This document shows positions 36,158-47,664 of a stretch of 64,000 nt of DNA, in pieces (within the stretch, counting starts at the first letter, position 1; each line of letters starts with the position of its first letter). Source of the stretch: Burkholderiales bacterium C2 (lineage in GTDB: Bacteria > Pseudomonadota > Gammaproteobacteria > Burkholderiales > Burkholderiaceae_C); contig SCOI01000010.1 in NCBI GenBank assembly GCA_005503085.1, positions 62,001 to 126,000 on the forward strand, read 5' to 3'. The position numbers and the translations under genes are program-made. Under the pieces are notes generated by a model, which was not told the DNA's origin, did no database searches, and saw nothing but the letters and a program-made list of their open reading frames with translations.

Positions 36158-37861
36158 TCAGCGTGCGAGCGTGAAGTAGAAGCGCGCGCCCTGGCCGACC
36201 TCGGACTCGGCCCAGATCTCGCCGCCATGGCGGTGCACGATGCGGCGCACCGAGGCCAGGCCGACGCCGGTACCCTGGAAATCGCTGGCGCTGTGCAGGC
36301 GCTGGAACACGCCGAACAGGCGCTCGGCGAAACGCATATCGAAGCCGGCACCGTTGTCGGCCACCATATAGACCAGCTCACCGCCCTGCTGCTGGCGCTC
36401 GAAGCTGATCTCGGTGTGCTCGCATTTGCCGCTGTACTTCCAGGCATTGCTGAGCAGGTTCTCCAGCACCATGCGCAGCAGGGTCGGATCGCCCTGCACC
36501 AGCAGATCGGGCTGGATGCGCACCAGCGCGCGGCGCTCCGGCGCGGCGCGGCGCAGCTCCTCCACCACCAGCGCGGCCAGCTGCGACAGATTGACCGGCT
36601 TGCGCTGCAGCGGCTGGGCCGCCAGCTGGGTCAGCGACAGCAACGCATCGATCATGCTGTTCATGCGCGTGGCCGCGCCCATCACGCGGTCCAGATGGTC
36701 GTTGCCGATGCGGTCCAGCAGGCGGCCGTAGTCCTCCTTCAGGATGCGGGCGAAGCCCTCGACCACCCGCAGCGGCGCACGCAGATCATGCGAGACCGTG
36801 TAGCTGAACGATTCATGCTCGGCCCGCGCGACCTCGGCCGCCTCGACCGCCAGGGTGGCCGGCACGGTGTCCAGCGCGCCCTGCGGCCACAGGCTCAGCA
36901 GGCTCATGCCGGCATGACCTGGCACCGGCGACAGGCACAGCCACCAGGGCCCGCAGGCCAGGCCGGTGGCCGCGCCGGGCGCCAGCGCGGTCTCGCGGAT
37001 CTCGGCCGGCAGACCGTCCAGACAAGCCAGCCAGGGTTGGCCGCGCAGTTGCTCGGCCGGCCGCCCCATCAGCTGCGCCGCCGCACCATTCAGGTCCGCC
37101 AGCTGCGGGCTCTGGCCGGCCGGTCCGCGCAGCAGCCAGGCCGGGCCCGGCAGCGACTGAATCCAGCCGGTGTCGAAGACCTCGCGCGGCGCCGGCGCGG
37201 CCAGCAGGCCGGCGGCCTGCTGGTCCTGCAGTACCGGTGAACTCCGCGGCGAGCTCAGCGGTCGCGCCGTGCCGATATGCCCGGCAAAGCGGCCCTGCCC
37301 GTCCAGGCAGACCTGGGCGCGCAAGAGCCAGCGGCCCGAGAACTGCGCGGCCGCGCCGCTCTCCAGACGCGCGCAGACCTCGACATCGTTGAACGGCGCC
37401 TCTTCCTGCAGGCGCTGCAGCAGGCTGGCATGGCCCTCGCCTTCGGTCAGCACGAAACGCTCCCACAGGGTTTCGGTCGCGGCCGCGCCCACCCAGCTGG
37501 AGGCCGGCGCCGCCTGCGGCGCGCGCCAGCGCACCAGATGGTGCTGCGCATCGGTCTGCCACTGCCAGTCGCTCTGCAGCTGCGAGAGCAGCTGGGCCTG
37601 GCTGCGCGCCTCGCGCAGCGCCTCGCCCAGGCGCTGGCGGGTCAGCCGCACCCCGATATGCCAGCCCAGGGCCGCCACCGTGAGCAGCAGCAGGCCCAGC
37701 GCCAGCGCGCCGCCGAGCAGCAGCCAGGACTGGCCGTTGGCCGACGCATCGGGCCAGGCCAGCCAGGCCAGCAGCAGCAAGGCCGCCAGTGCGGCGGCAC
37801 CCATCCATGGCCAGCGGCGCGAGGCGGAGCGAGCGTCACTGAGGCTGTTCATGCGCTGCAT
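36158..37861 (-). CDS. Membrane sensor histidine kinase with PAS and HisKA domains
   Basis: A 567-residue kinase on the opposite strand. Two N-terminal membrane helices (AALAALLLLAWLAW and LLLGGALALGLLLLTVAALGW) flank a very short loop, so sensing is likely in the membrane or cytoplasm. Weak PAS-like regions lie between residues 80 and 340. HisKA has ESFSYTVSHDLRAPLRVVEGFA, and the HATPase has VLENLLSNAWKYSGK, VADNGAGFDM and GTGVGLASVRRIV. The VSHDLRAPL H-box is of the bacteriophytochrome-like class. Start is ATG at 37861, with an ATG three codons later equally possible. It is convergent with the ANTAR gene, four bases apart. Confidence 0.88.
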   Translation of the reverse strand: MQRMNSLSDARSASRRWPWMGAAALAALLLLAWLAWPDASANGQSWLLLGGALALGLLLLTVAALGWHIGVRLTRQRLGEALREARSQAQLLSQLQSDWQWQTDAQHHLVRWRAPQAAPASSWVGAAATETLWERFVLTEGEGHASLLQRLQEEAPFNDVEVCARLESGAAAQFSGRWLLRAQVCLDGQGRFAGHIGTARPLSSPRSSPVLQDQQAAGLLAAPAPREVFDTGWIQSLPGPAWLLRGPAGQSPQLADLNGAAAQLMGRPAEQLRGQPWLACLDGLPAEIRETALAPGAATGLACGPWWLCLSPVPGHAGMSLLSLWPQGALDTVPATLAVEAAEVARAEHESFSYTVSHDLRAPLRVVEGFARILKEDYGRLLDRIGNDHLDRVMGAATRMNSMIDALLSLTQLAAQPLQRKPVNLSQLAALVVEELRRAAPERRALVRIQPDLLVQGDPTLLRMVLENLLSNAWKYSGKCEHTEISFERQQQGGELVYMVADNGAGFDMRFAERLFGVFQRLHSASDFQGTGVGLASVRRIVHRHGGEIWAESEVGQGARFYFTLAR

Positions 37862-38023
37862 TGTATGTAGGCGCCCGAGGGGCAAGATCGCCACCAAACA
37901 ACACTCAAGTCCGCCCGTCCGAGGTCGATAACCGACGCAGGATCCGTCGAGCCCTGCCCCGCGCCGGCCCTGCAATCAGCGCGCCACCAATGACAGCCAG
38001 CATGAAACCGCCGCCGCCCCACC

Positions 38024-40437
<2,414 letters not shown>

Positions 40438-40438
<1 letters not shown>

Positions 40439-42684
40439 TGAATGCCGTGAGTCAAAACCTGGATGATGACCTGCCCGAGCAGCCGCGCGTGCTGCTGGTG
40501 GACGACGACGAGGTCAATCTCTTGCTGACCGCCATCGCCCTGCGCGAGCGCGGCTTTGACATCACCGAGGCCACCGGCGGCGAGCAGGCGCTGCGCATGA
40601 TGGCCGAGTGGAGCCCCGATGTGATCGTGCTCGACGCGATGATGCCCGAGCTCGACGGCTTCGACACCTGCCGCCGCCTGCGCGAGATGCCGGGCTTCGA
40701 GTCGACCCCGGTGCTGATGCTGACCGGGCTGGACGACGAGGCCTCGATCAACCGCGCCTACCAGGTCGGCGCCACCGATTTCTTCGTCAAGTCGCCGCAG
40801 TGGAGCCTGCTGGCCGGGCGGCTGCGCTATCTCTTGCGCAGCTCGCGCACCCGCATCGAGCTGGAGCGCAGCAAGGCGCGGCTGGCGCGCGCGCAAGACC
40901 TGGCACGCATGGGCAGCTTCGAGTGGCACCGCGGCTCGGGCGGCTTTGTGCTGGCGGCCGAGGCGCTGCGGGTGTTCGGCCTGGGCAATCACGAGGCACT
41001 GGACTTCATCGGCGCGATGCGCATGGTGCCACGCGAGGAGCGCAAACTCTTCCTGCACCTGCTGCGCGATGTGATCGCGCACAACTCGGTGCTGGTGACC
41101 GATCTGTCGGTGACGCTGCTGGACGGGCGCCAGCGCGTCATCCATATCGAGGCCGAGCCCGAGTTCAACGAGCATGGCAATGCCAGCGGCTATACCGGCG
41201 TGCTGCAGGACGTGACGGACCGCCGCATGGCCGAGGACCGGATCCGCCAGCTGGCCAATTTCGACGCGCTGACCGGCCTGCCGAACCGCCGCCAGCTGAT
41301 CTGGCGCACCGAGCGCGCGATCGAGCAGGCGCGCCGCATGGGCCATGAGGTGGGCCTGCTGCTGATCGATCTGGACCGCTTCAAGGTCATCAACGACACC
41401 CTCGGACACGCCGCCGGCGACGAGCTGCTGATCGAGGTAGGCCGGCGCCTGCGCGGCTGCGTGCGCCACTCCGACCAGGTCATCGAGGGCATGCTGGAGT
41501 CGGTCGGCGGGCGCTCGCACCGCACGCTGGAGGCCGTCGGCCGCCTGGGCGGCGACGAGTTCGTCGCGCTGCTGCCCGAGGTGGTCGACGAGCGCGATGC
41601 CGAGCGCGTCGCGCAGCGGGTGCTGGAGGCCTTGCGCGAGCCGATCTTCATCGCCGGCCAGGAATGTTTTGTCACCGCCAGCGTCGGCATCGCGATCTAC
41701 CCGCGCGACGGCCTGACCATGGCCGATCTGCTGCGCAACTCGGACGTCGCGATGTATGCGGTCAAGAGCCAGGGCCGCAATGCCTCGGCGCTGTACACGC
41801 CCCAGCTCTCGGGCCGCGGCCGCGAGAACCTGGAGCTGGAGAGCGCGCTGCACAAGGCCATCGAGCGCGGCGAACTGGTGCTGCACTACCAGCCCAAGAT
41901 CGATGTGCGCGCGGCCCGCATGGTCGGCGCCGAGGCGCTGATGCGCTGGCAGCGCGGCAATGTGCTGGTGCCGCCGGGCGACTTCATCCCGCTGGCCGAG
42001 GAGACCGGGCTGATCGTGCCGCTGTCCGAATGGGCGCTGCGCGAGGCGGCCCGCCAGGCCAAGGTCTGGCAGCTGAATTTCGGCTTCTCGGACTCGATCG
42101 CGGTGAACCTGCCGAACCGGCTGTTCGAGCGCTCCGACCTGGTCGAGCACATCCACCAGTGCGTCAGCGCCTACGGCATCCCGCACCGCGCGATCCAGCT
42201 GGAAATCACCGAGACCGGGCTGATGAAGGATCTGCAGAACGTGATCCCGGCCCTGCACCGGCTCAACGAGGTCGGCGTCGAGATCTCGATCGATGACTTC
42301 GGCACCGGCTATTCCTCGCTGGCCTATCTGACCACCTTGCCGATCTCCGAGGTCAAGATCGACCGCAGCTTTGTGCGCGATCTGGGCATCACGCCGCAGA
42401 GCTCGGCCGTGGTCACCGCCATCATCGCGCTGGCCCGCTCGCTGGGCCTGCGGGTGATTGCCGAGGGCGTCGAGACCCTGCGCCAGATGGAGGTGCTGCA
42501 CCGCCTGGGCTGCTCGGTGATGCAGGGCTTTCTGTTCAGCAAGCCGCTGCCGCCCGATGATCTGGAGCGCTGGCTGGCCCAGACCGTGCTGCCGCGCAAG
42601 GCGCCGTGGATCGCCCAGGCCAGCGCCGAGTTCGGCGCCGAGGCCCAGGCCGCCGCACGGCCCACCGGCGGCCTGCTGCGCTGA
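40438..42684 (+). CDS. REC-PAS-GGDEF-EAL bifunctional c-di-GMP enzyme
   Basis: A 748-residue soluble protein. The receiver (VLLVDDDEVNLLL, acceptor Asp in VIVLDAMMPELDGF) leads to a PAS module (FEWHRGSGGF through GYTGVLQDVTDRR), a GGDEF domain with intact GGDEF at residues 371-375, and an EAL domain with EAL at 499-501, then QLEITETGLM and SIDDFGTGYSSLAYL. Both active sites look intact, so it may both make and cleave c-di-GMP. The product-inhibition motif RHSD is separated from GGDEF by 24 residues instead of five. The ATG at 40438 shares a base with the hybrid-kinase stop, so the two are translationally coupled. Confidence 0.93.
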
Positions 42685-42698
42685 GCGAGTCGCCCGCC

Positions 42699-44579
42699 AT
42701 GGACGAGCGACGCCCCAGCCCACCGCGCGCGGCCAGCGCCACCCTGCCGCCGGCCCAGGTGGCCAAGGCGGCGCTGCACCGGCTGGCGCTGTCCAAGCAG
42801 GAACCGACACCGGAGAACTACGCGGCCGCCTATGCCGCCGAGTCGGGCGCCGCGCCGCCGGCTGCGGCCGAGGCCCTGCCCGAGCGGGTGCAGGCCTTGA
42901 TGAACAAGCTGATGGCCATCGGCGTGGCCGATGCGCAGAGCCGGCTGGACATCAACAAGCTCTTGCGCGAGTCGCGCTGGGACGAGGCCTTGCGCCGGCT
43001 CGAGAAGCTGCAGCAAAGCGAGGGGCCCGGCGCCCAGGCCGAGGCCATGGCCGCGCTGATGGAGCGCATGGTGCGCGGCCTGGAGCGCGGCGGCCGGCAG
43101 TGGACGGTGGCGCGCAAGAAGGACGGGCTGCAGCGCGTGCTGGCCAGCAACCGCAGCGACCCGCAGCGCCTGCTGGCACGCCTGCAGCAACTGGTGCGCA
43201 GCTGGGACTCCGACGTCGCCGACGCCAGCATAGACACCCAGTTCGATGCCGGGGACGAGGAAGAACCGGGCGGCACGCCCAGCCAGTTCTTCACCGACAG
43301 CGAGTTCGGCACCGATCTGGACGCCGCCGCGCCCGCGCCTGCCGCCAACAACAGCGCCGCGCTGCAGGCTTGGGGCGCGATCGGCGGCAGTCTGCAGGGC
43401 ACGGTCGAGCATGCGCTGCGCCTGCCCGAATCCGATGACGCGATGATCGGCGAGCTGCTGGGCCAGCTGCAGGCCGCCCAGCTGGAGCTCAGCATCCATG
43501 GCGCCGATGCCTCGCGCGCCGAAGCGATGGAGGCCTTGTGCGTGCGTGCGCGCCGCCTGCTGGACCACCGCCACCATGTGTTCGGCGCGCTCGGCGGCCT
43601 GTGCCGCGAGCTCAGCGCCAGCCTGGTGGAGCTTGCCGAAGACGACTCCTGGGCCCATGGCCAGTGCGAGGCGATGAACAACACCCTGGAGCTGGGCCTG
43701 TCGGCGCGCGGCGTGCGCTCGGTGGCCGAGATGCTCAGCGGCACGCGCGAGCGCCAGCGGGCGCTGCGCGAGGAGCGCGGCCGGGCCCGCGATTCGCTGA
43801 AGTCGCTGATCCACAAGATGCTGGCCGAGCTCGGCGAGCTGGGCGAGCACACCGACCGCTTCCAGCACAGCGTGGGCCGCTATGCCGATGTGATCGAGAA
43901 GGCCGACAGCCTGGAAAGCCTGGCCGGCGTGGTGCGCGAGATGGTGGAGGAAAGCCGCAGCGTGCAGTCGCTGGTGCAGCAAACCCAGGCGCGGCTGAGC
44001 GCCGAGCACGACAAGGCCAGCAGTCTCAGCAAGCGGGTCAACGAGCTGGAGAGCGAGCTCAAGCGCCTGTCCGACGAGGTGCAGACCGACCAGCTGACCC
44101 AGATCGCCAACCGCCGCGGTCTGATCGCCGCCTTCGGCATCGAGCAGGCCAAGCTGGAGCGCCAGTCCGATCAGGAACCCAGCCAACTGGCCCTGGCCCT
44201 GCTGGACATCGACAACTTCAAGAAGCTCAACGACTCGCTGGGCCACGCCGCCGGCGATATGGCGCTGAAGTCACTGGCCGAGCGCGTCTCGGCCTCGCTG
44301 CGCCCCGGCGATATGGTGGCCCGCTACGGCGGCGAGGAGTTCGTGCTGATGCTGCCCAACACCCCGCTGGATGAGGCCCAGCAGGTGCTGACGCGGTTGC
44401 AGCGCGCGCTGTCGATGGCGCTCTTCATGCACGAAGGCAAGGACGTCTTCGTCACCTTCTCCGCCGGCGTCACCCCCTACCGCCCCGGCGAAACCCTGGA
44501 AGCCGCGCTCGACCGCGCCGATGTGGCGCTGTACGAGGCCAAGCACACGGGGAAGAACAAGGCGTGTGTGGCGCCCTAG
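42699..44579 (+). CDS. Diguanylate cyclase with long helical N-terminus
   Basis: A 626-residue soluble cyclase making c-di-GMP. The C-terminal GGDEF domain begins near residue 460 (QTDQLTQIANRRGLIAAF) and has GGEEF at residues 544-548, with an I-site RPGD exactly five residues before it, so product inhibition is likely. The N-terminal 450 residues are mostly helical and include a coiled-coil segment (QQTQARLSAEHDKASSLSKRVNELESELKRLSDEV) just ahead of the cyclase, which would hold the dimer. It starts MDERRPSPP, 14 bases after the previous gene. Confidence 0.9.
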   Translation: MDERRPSPPRAASATLPPAQVAKAALHRLALSKQEPTPENYAAAYAAESGAAPPAAAEALPERVQALMNKLMAIGVADAQSRLDINKLLRESRWDEALRRLEKLQQSEGPGAQAEAMAALMERMVRGLERGGRQWTVARKKDGLQRVLASNRSDPQRLLARLQQLVRSWDSDVADASIDTQFDAGDEEEPGGTPSQFFTDSEFGTDLDAAAPAPAANNSAALQAWGAIGGSLQGTVEHALRLPESDDAMIGELLGQLQAAQLELSIHGADASRAEAMEALCVRARRLLDHRHHVFGALGGLCRELSASLVELAEDDSWAHGQCEAMNNTLELGLSARGVRSVAEMLSGTRERQRALREERGRARDSLKSLIHKMLAELGELGEHTDRFQHSVGRYADVIEKADSLESLAGVVREMVEESRSVQSLVQQTQARLSAEHDKASSLSKRVNELESELKRLSDEVQTDQLTQIANRRGLIAAFGIEQAKLERQSDQEPSQLALALLDIDNFKKLNDSLGHAAGDMALKSLAERVSASLRPGDMVARYGGEEFVLMLPNTPLDEAQQVLTRLQRALSMALFMHEGKDVFVTFSAGVTPYRPGETLEAALDRADVALYEAKHTGKNKACVAP

Positions 44580-44659
44580 CTCACGGCGACTCGTGAAGGT
44601 TCTATGAGGTCGGCAGCCTAACAGTACAGCGCAGCGGGGGACCGCAGCGACCTGCGGGA

Positions 44660-45127
44660 TCAGTCTTGCTTGCCAGTCGGCGACACACCTCGGCGCTCGT
44701 CTGAGGAGCCGATCACCAGTGGAAGGCGCTGCACGCGAGCAATACGCAAGCCATGGGTCTTGAGCAGGTCAACAGCCCTACCCTCAACATGCGCTGTTGC
44801 GGAACGCACCACCAAGCGCGGAGGTCCAGACAGACAGCGCGGGGTTTCCATGACAGCCTCCTGGGCTTGATCCGCGATGGATGTGCCCAGGCGCGCCACG
44901 ACCAAGGTCTCCCTGAGACTCTCCTCGCCAGGCGCCTCGATCTCGATGACGAGCCTGATATCTCGAATCTCGGACCTCGCGCCGCGCCACTCCAGCCAGA
45001 AGCGCTCCGCGCAGCCGCCGCCACCTGCGTACAGATGTTGCAGATGGCTCAGTTGCAGAACGGGCTCAGCCTGGGCCGGCGCCGAGGCCGCCACTGTGCC
45101 AAAGGCGAGGATCAACAAGCGATGCAT
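44660..45127 (-). CDS. Putative secreted protein, family not recognised
   Basis: A 155-residue product with a clear signal peptide (MHRLLILAFGTVAASAPAQA, cleavage before EPV). The mature part has two cysteines, Gly-rich GGGGCAERFWLEWRG, and beta-rich segments (IRDIRLVIEIEAPG, PRLVVRSATAHVEG), suggesting a small periplasmic or secreted beta-sandwich with a possible disulfide. I do not recognise the family. It sits in an A+T-richer patch with no partner gene. The start is the ATG that begins the signal peptide; upstream in-frame codons give implausible sequence. Confidence 0.55.
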   Translation of the reverse strand: MHRLLILAFGTVAASAPAQAEPVLQLSHLQHLYAGGGGCAERFWLEWRGARSEIRDIRLVIEIEAPGEESLRETLVVARLGTSIADQAQEAVMETPRCLSGPPRLVVRSATAHVEGRAVDLLKTHGLRIARVQRLPLVIGSSDERRGVSPTGKQD

Positions 45128-45396
45128 GGTTATGGTCCAGCGACAGAACTTGCAAGGATTCGCCCGCCGACGGGCCTTCGGAACTTCGGTGATCCAACAC
45201 ATCAAAGAGAAGACGCAAACGCGCACCGCATTCTCCTTCGGCATACGTCCAACGCCGTAGCAAGACCTTGAATGCGGCACTGCGGAACATCACACGGGCG
45301 GCGTCAGTCCCCCAAATTGAAGAGCTGAACGTTTGCGGGAAATGGGAGACATCACCCCAACCGCCCCGTGTCCGACATACCGTGTCCGACATATCT
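45128..45396. other. Gene-poor accessory gap of 269 bases
   Basis: No credible coding region is seen; open frames here lack family motifs and ribosome sites. The stretch is less G+C-rich than the flanking signalling genes and contains a perfect tandem 14-base duplication near its end (45366-45393). It may be a remnant of an insertion event, but no transposase fragment was recognised. Confidence 0.4.
45366..45393. repeat. Perfect tandem 14-base repeat
   Basis: CCGTGTCCGACATA occurs twice head-to-tail (45366-45379 and 45380-45393), three bases from the end of the PIN-domain toxin gene. The origin is unknown; it could be a replication-slippage product or a target duplication. Confidence 0.85.
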
Positions 45397-45831
45397 TCAC
45401 GGCTGGCCACGCAGCACAACCGGCTTGATTTTCAGTCGCTGTGCATTGCGGCTCAGGACGTCGTCCAGGGTCGCCATTTGCTTCGCACCCGCAGCCTCGG
45501 CGCATGCCAAATGCAGGGCGTCGCCGGCGCGCAATGCGCTCGATGCGTCGAGTACCAATTCGGCCGCGCGATGGAAGATCGCGGGCTCAACCGGAAGCAG
45601 TCGAAGGTCGGCAGCGACCATGCGCTCGAAGCGTGCCCAGGCCCCCTGCGCCTGCTGCGAATCGATGGCGCCGGTCCGCTGCTTGATGCCAAGGGCGCTG
45701 GCGAACTCCGGAATGCACCAGGCCGCCGCAACGAGTTCGCTCCTTTCGCGGGCGTACCAGTCGCCTGCTGCCTCGCTATGCGGCTCGTTCAGGAACAATG
45801 GCACGAGGACGCTGGTATCGACATAGACCAT
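45397..45831 (-). CDS. PIN-domain toxin, VapC-like
   Basis: A 144-residue PIN-domain ribonuclease. MVYVDTSVLVPLFLNEPHS holds the first acidic residue, PEFASAL the second, and ALRAGDALHLACAEAAGAKQMATLDDVLSRNAQRL the remaining catalytic acids, an intact set for the VapC family, which cleaves tRNA or rRNA. The ATG lies one base after the antitoxin stop, the usual antitoxin-first operon. An in-frame GTG five codons upstream is possible but less likely. Confidence 0.88.
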   Translation of the reverse strand: MVYVDTSVLVPLFLNEPHSEAAGDWYARERSELVAAAWCIPEFASALGIKQRTGAIDSQQAQGAWARFERMVAADLRLLPVEPAIFHRAAELVLDASSALRAGDALHLACAEAAGAKQMATLDDVLSRNAQRLKIKPVVLRGQP

Positions 45832-45832
45832 G

Positions 45833-46078
45833 TCAGTAACGCGCACCGCTGCGCAGTTCCTCCATCACGGGCTCGCTCATGCGCATGGCACTGCGGGCTT
45901 CGGTCAGTTCGAGCGCGAATGCCTTGCGACTCCATTGCGCTGGCCGAATGGACAGACTGCCATCAACGGTGAGTTGTGCCTCCACAGTAGCCCCTTCGCG
46001 CAAACCCAAGCGGCGCACGACTTCAGAGGGGATCCGCAGGGCAAGACTATTACCCCATTTGGCGATTTGCAGGTCCAT
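45833..46078 (-). CDS. AbrB/MazE-type antitoxin, VapB-like
   Basis: An 81-residue antitoxin. The N-terminal swapped-hairpin DNA-binding domain is MDLQIAKWGNSLALRIPSEVVRRLGLREGATVEAQL, followed by a C-terminal segment (RSAMRMSEPVMEELRSGARY) expected to bind and block the PIN toxin. Its start is ATG at 46078, directly beside an inverted repeat (46080-46105) that is a good candidate for its own operator. Autoregulation is the known behaviour of such pairs. Confidence 0.88.
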   Translation of the reverse strand: MDLQIAKWGNSLALRIPSEVVRRLGLREGATVEAQLTVDGSLSIRPAQWSRKAFALELTEARSAMRMSEPVMEELRSGARY

Positions 46079-46079
46079 A

Positions 46080-46105
46080 ATGTATATCCGTTGTCGTATA
46101 TACAT
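46080..46105 (-). promoter_or_regulatory. Palindromic operator/promoter of the toxin-antitoxin pair
   Basis: ATGTATAT (46080-46087) and ATATACAT (46098-46105) form a perfect eight-base inverted repeat with a ten-base spacer, in a strikingly A+T-rich island immediately upstream of the antitoxin ATG. The right arm overlaps TATATAC-like -10 sequence on the minus strand, so bound antitoxin would block transcription. Confidence 0.7.
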
Positions 46106-46251
46106 TTTACTCGCTGGTCGTCAGGGGTCAAGGCCTGCGGCAGCAGCCAACGAAAGGCAGCAAATGGACGTCAGCGGGCAGCCAACCGAACCGCTTCGAC
46201 GGACGGCACCAGCGGCAGCGCGCACCCAAAGCGCGCCCGGCGCCTCGCCCC

Positions 46252-47595
46252 TCAAAAATTAAACGCCAACCTCAATCCCCCCCAATGCCGCCCGGCCACC
46301 ATGATCGGTGCGGCGACTTCCTTGAGGAGGACGAAGCGGCCGCCACCCATGTCGCGGCGGTAGGTCTGGAGCAGAAAGGGGCGCTGGTTGCGGGCGGAGG
46401 CCAGGCCGGTGCGGTCGTTGAAGATGCGGCGGTAGCGGCTGTTGGCGGTGTTCCAGACCACATCGCCGCTGCGCTGCGGCTGGTTGTATTTCTTGTTGTG
46501 GGTGGCCACATAGCCGTTGCGGTCCACCGCGATGCAATACACCACCTTGTCGCTGAGGCTCAGCAGCCGCTCCTGCACCGCCGGGAACAGGCGGTCGGCC
46601 AGCTCGGTGAAGGGGGTCAGGTGTTGCGGCGGGTTGCTGCCGTTGATCGGGCGGTAGTGCTCGTCGAACAGCTGCTCGATGCGGATCGCGCCGGATGCCA
46701 CCGCCTGCTCCAGCAGCGCGGCGATCTCGGCGGCGGCCTGCTGGGCGCCGCGGATCAGCGGCGAGTCCTCGACCTCGACGCCGGACTCGGCGATCTGCTC
46801 GATCAGCTCTTCCGACAGGCGCAGAAAACGCTCGCTGCAGGCATAGGCCTTGCTCAGGCCGGCCACGGCCTGCTTGACCTCGCCCTCCAGCACGGCGGCG
46901 CGCTCGTTCAGGCTGGCCGTGGTGAGGCGGCTCTGCTCGGCCGAGCTCGAGATCAGGCCGACATCCTTCTCGACATCGCCGAAGGCCGCATGGATGCTGC
47001 TCTTGCCGGCATGGGCACCGTCACTGGCCAGCTCGCGGCTGAAGGCGTCGATGCGCGCGTCGAGCGCCGCGATCGAACCGATGATGGATTTGGAGGAGGC
47101 CTCAACCCGGCCCGCCAGGTCCTTGACCGCATCGGCCACGACGCCGAAACCGCGCCCGGCCTCGCCGGCGCGCTTGGCCTCGACCGAGGCATTGAAGGCG
47201 ACGAGACGGGTCTGCAGCGCGATCTGGGTGATCTGGCCGGCGGCGTCCGAGACATCGCGCAGGGTCTGGACGATGCCGCCAACCTCGGCGCCGACACCGG
47301 CCAGCGCGCTGCGGGCGCGGCCGACCGCCTCGCGGGTCAGCCGGGTCGAATCACCGATGGCCTGCTGGGATTGCTGGACCTGGCCGAGTTGGCCGGCCAG
47401 GGCCTGCATGGCCTGGCCCTGGGCCTCGACGATTTTCTGGGTGTCTTCGAGCACGCCGCGCACCTCGGCGGCATCGCGGCCCAGGGTCGAGATCGAGCGC
47501 GACAAGCGCTTGACCACCTCCAGGCCGGCGCCGGGCGCGGCCGGGCCAGGCTCGGGCATTGCAGCGTCGGGGTGCCGACGCAACCAGTCGAACAT
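46252..47595 (-). CDS. Soluble chemoreceptor-like protein with C-terminal sensor domain
   Basis: A 447-residue protein without membrane segments. The first 270 residues are a methyl-accepting signalling coil with TQIALQTRLVAFNASVEAKRAGEAGRGFGVVADAVKDLA at the tip. Residues from about 300 form a sensor-like domain (LSDKVVYCIAVDRNGYVATHNKKYNQPQ, ending VAGRHWGGLRLAF), reminiscent of Cache-type folds but placed after the signalling module, the reverse of normal receptors. It is the last gene of the leftward flhB-flhA-flhF-flhG-fliA run, 69 bases after fliA. No CheR tether is seen. Confidence 0.85.
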   Translation of the reverse strand: MFDWLRRHPDAAMPEPGPAAPGAGLEVVKRLSRSISTLGRDAAEVRGVLEDTQKIVEAQGQAMQALAGQLGQVQQSQQAIGDSTRLTREAVGRARSALAGVGAEVGGIVQTLRDVSDAAGQITQIALQTRLVAFNASVEAKRAGEAGRGFGVVADAVKDLAGRVEASSKSIIGSIAALDARIDAFSRELASDGAHAGKSSIHAAFGDVEKDVGLISSSAEQSRLTTASLNERAAVLEGEVKQAVAGLSKAYACSERFLRLSEELIEQIAESGVEVEDSPLIRGAQQAAAEIAALLEQAVASGAIRIEQLFDEHYRPINGSNPPQHLTPFTELADRLFPAVQERLLSLSDKVVYCIAVDRNGYVATHNKKYNQPQRSGDVVWNTANSRYRRIFNDRTGLASARNQRPFLLQTYRRDMGGGRFVLLKEVAAPIMVAGRHWGGLRLAFNF

Positions 47596-47664
47596 GCGGT
47601 GTCCCCTCCGGCCGCATCTGTGGCGGCCTGCCGTCGGTGCCGCTCGCGGCGGCGTCGTTTTGTC

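Noticed and set aside
44605-44640. A GCCTAAC sequence after the diguanylate cyclase that recalls an integron attC core
   Set aside because: No matching GTTRRRY core or paired inner boxes at a suitable distance were found, and there is no integrase gene in the window.
45066-45419. A small minus-strand protein in the accessory gap
   Set aside because: It has no ribosome site or family motif and crosses the tandem 14-base repeat; it is more likely non-coding.
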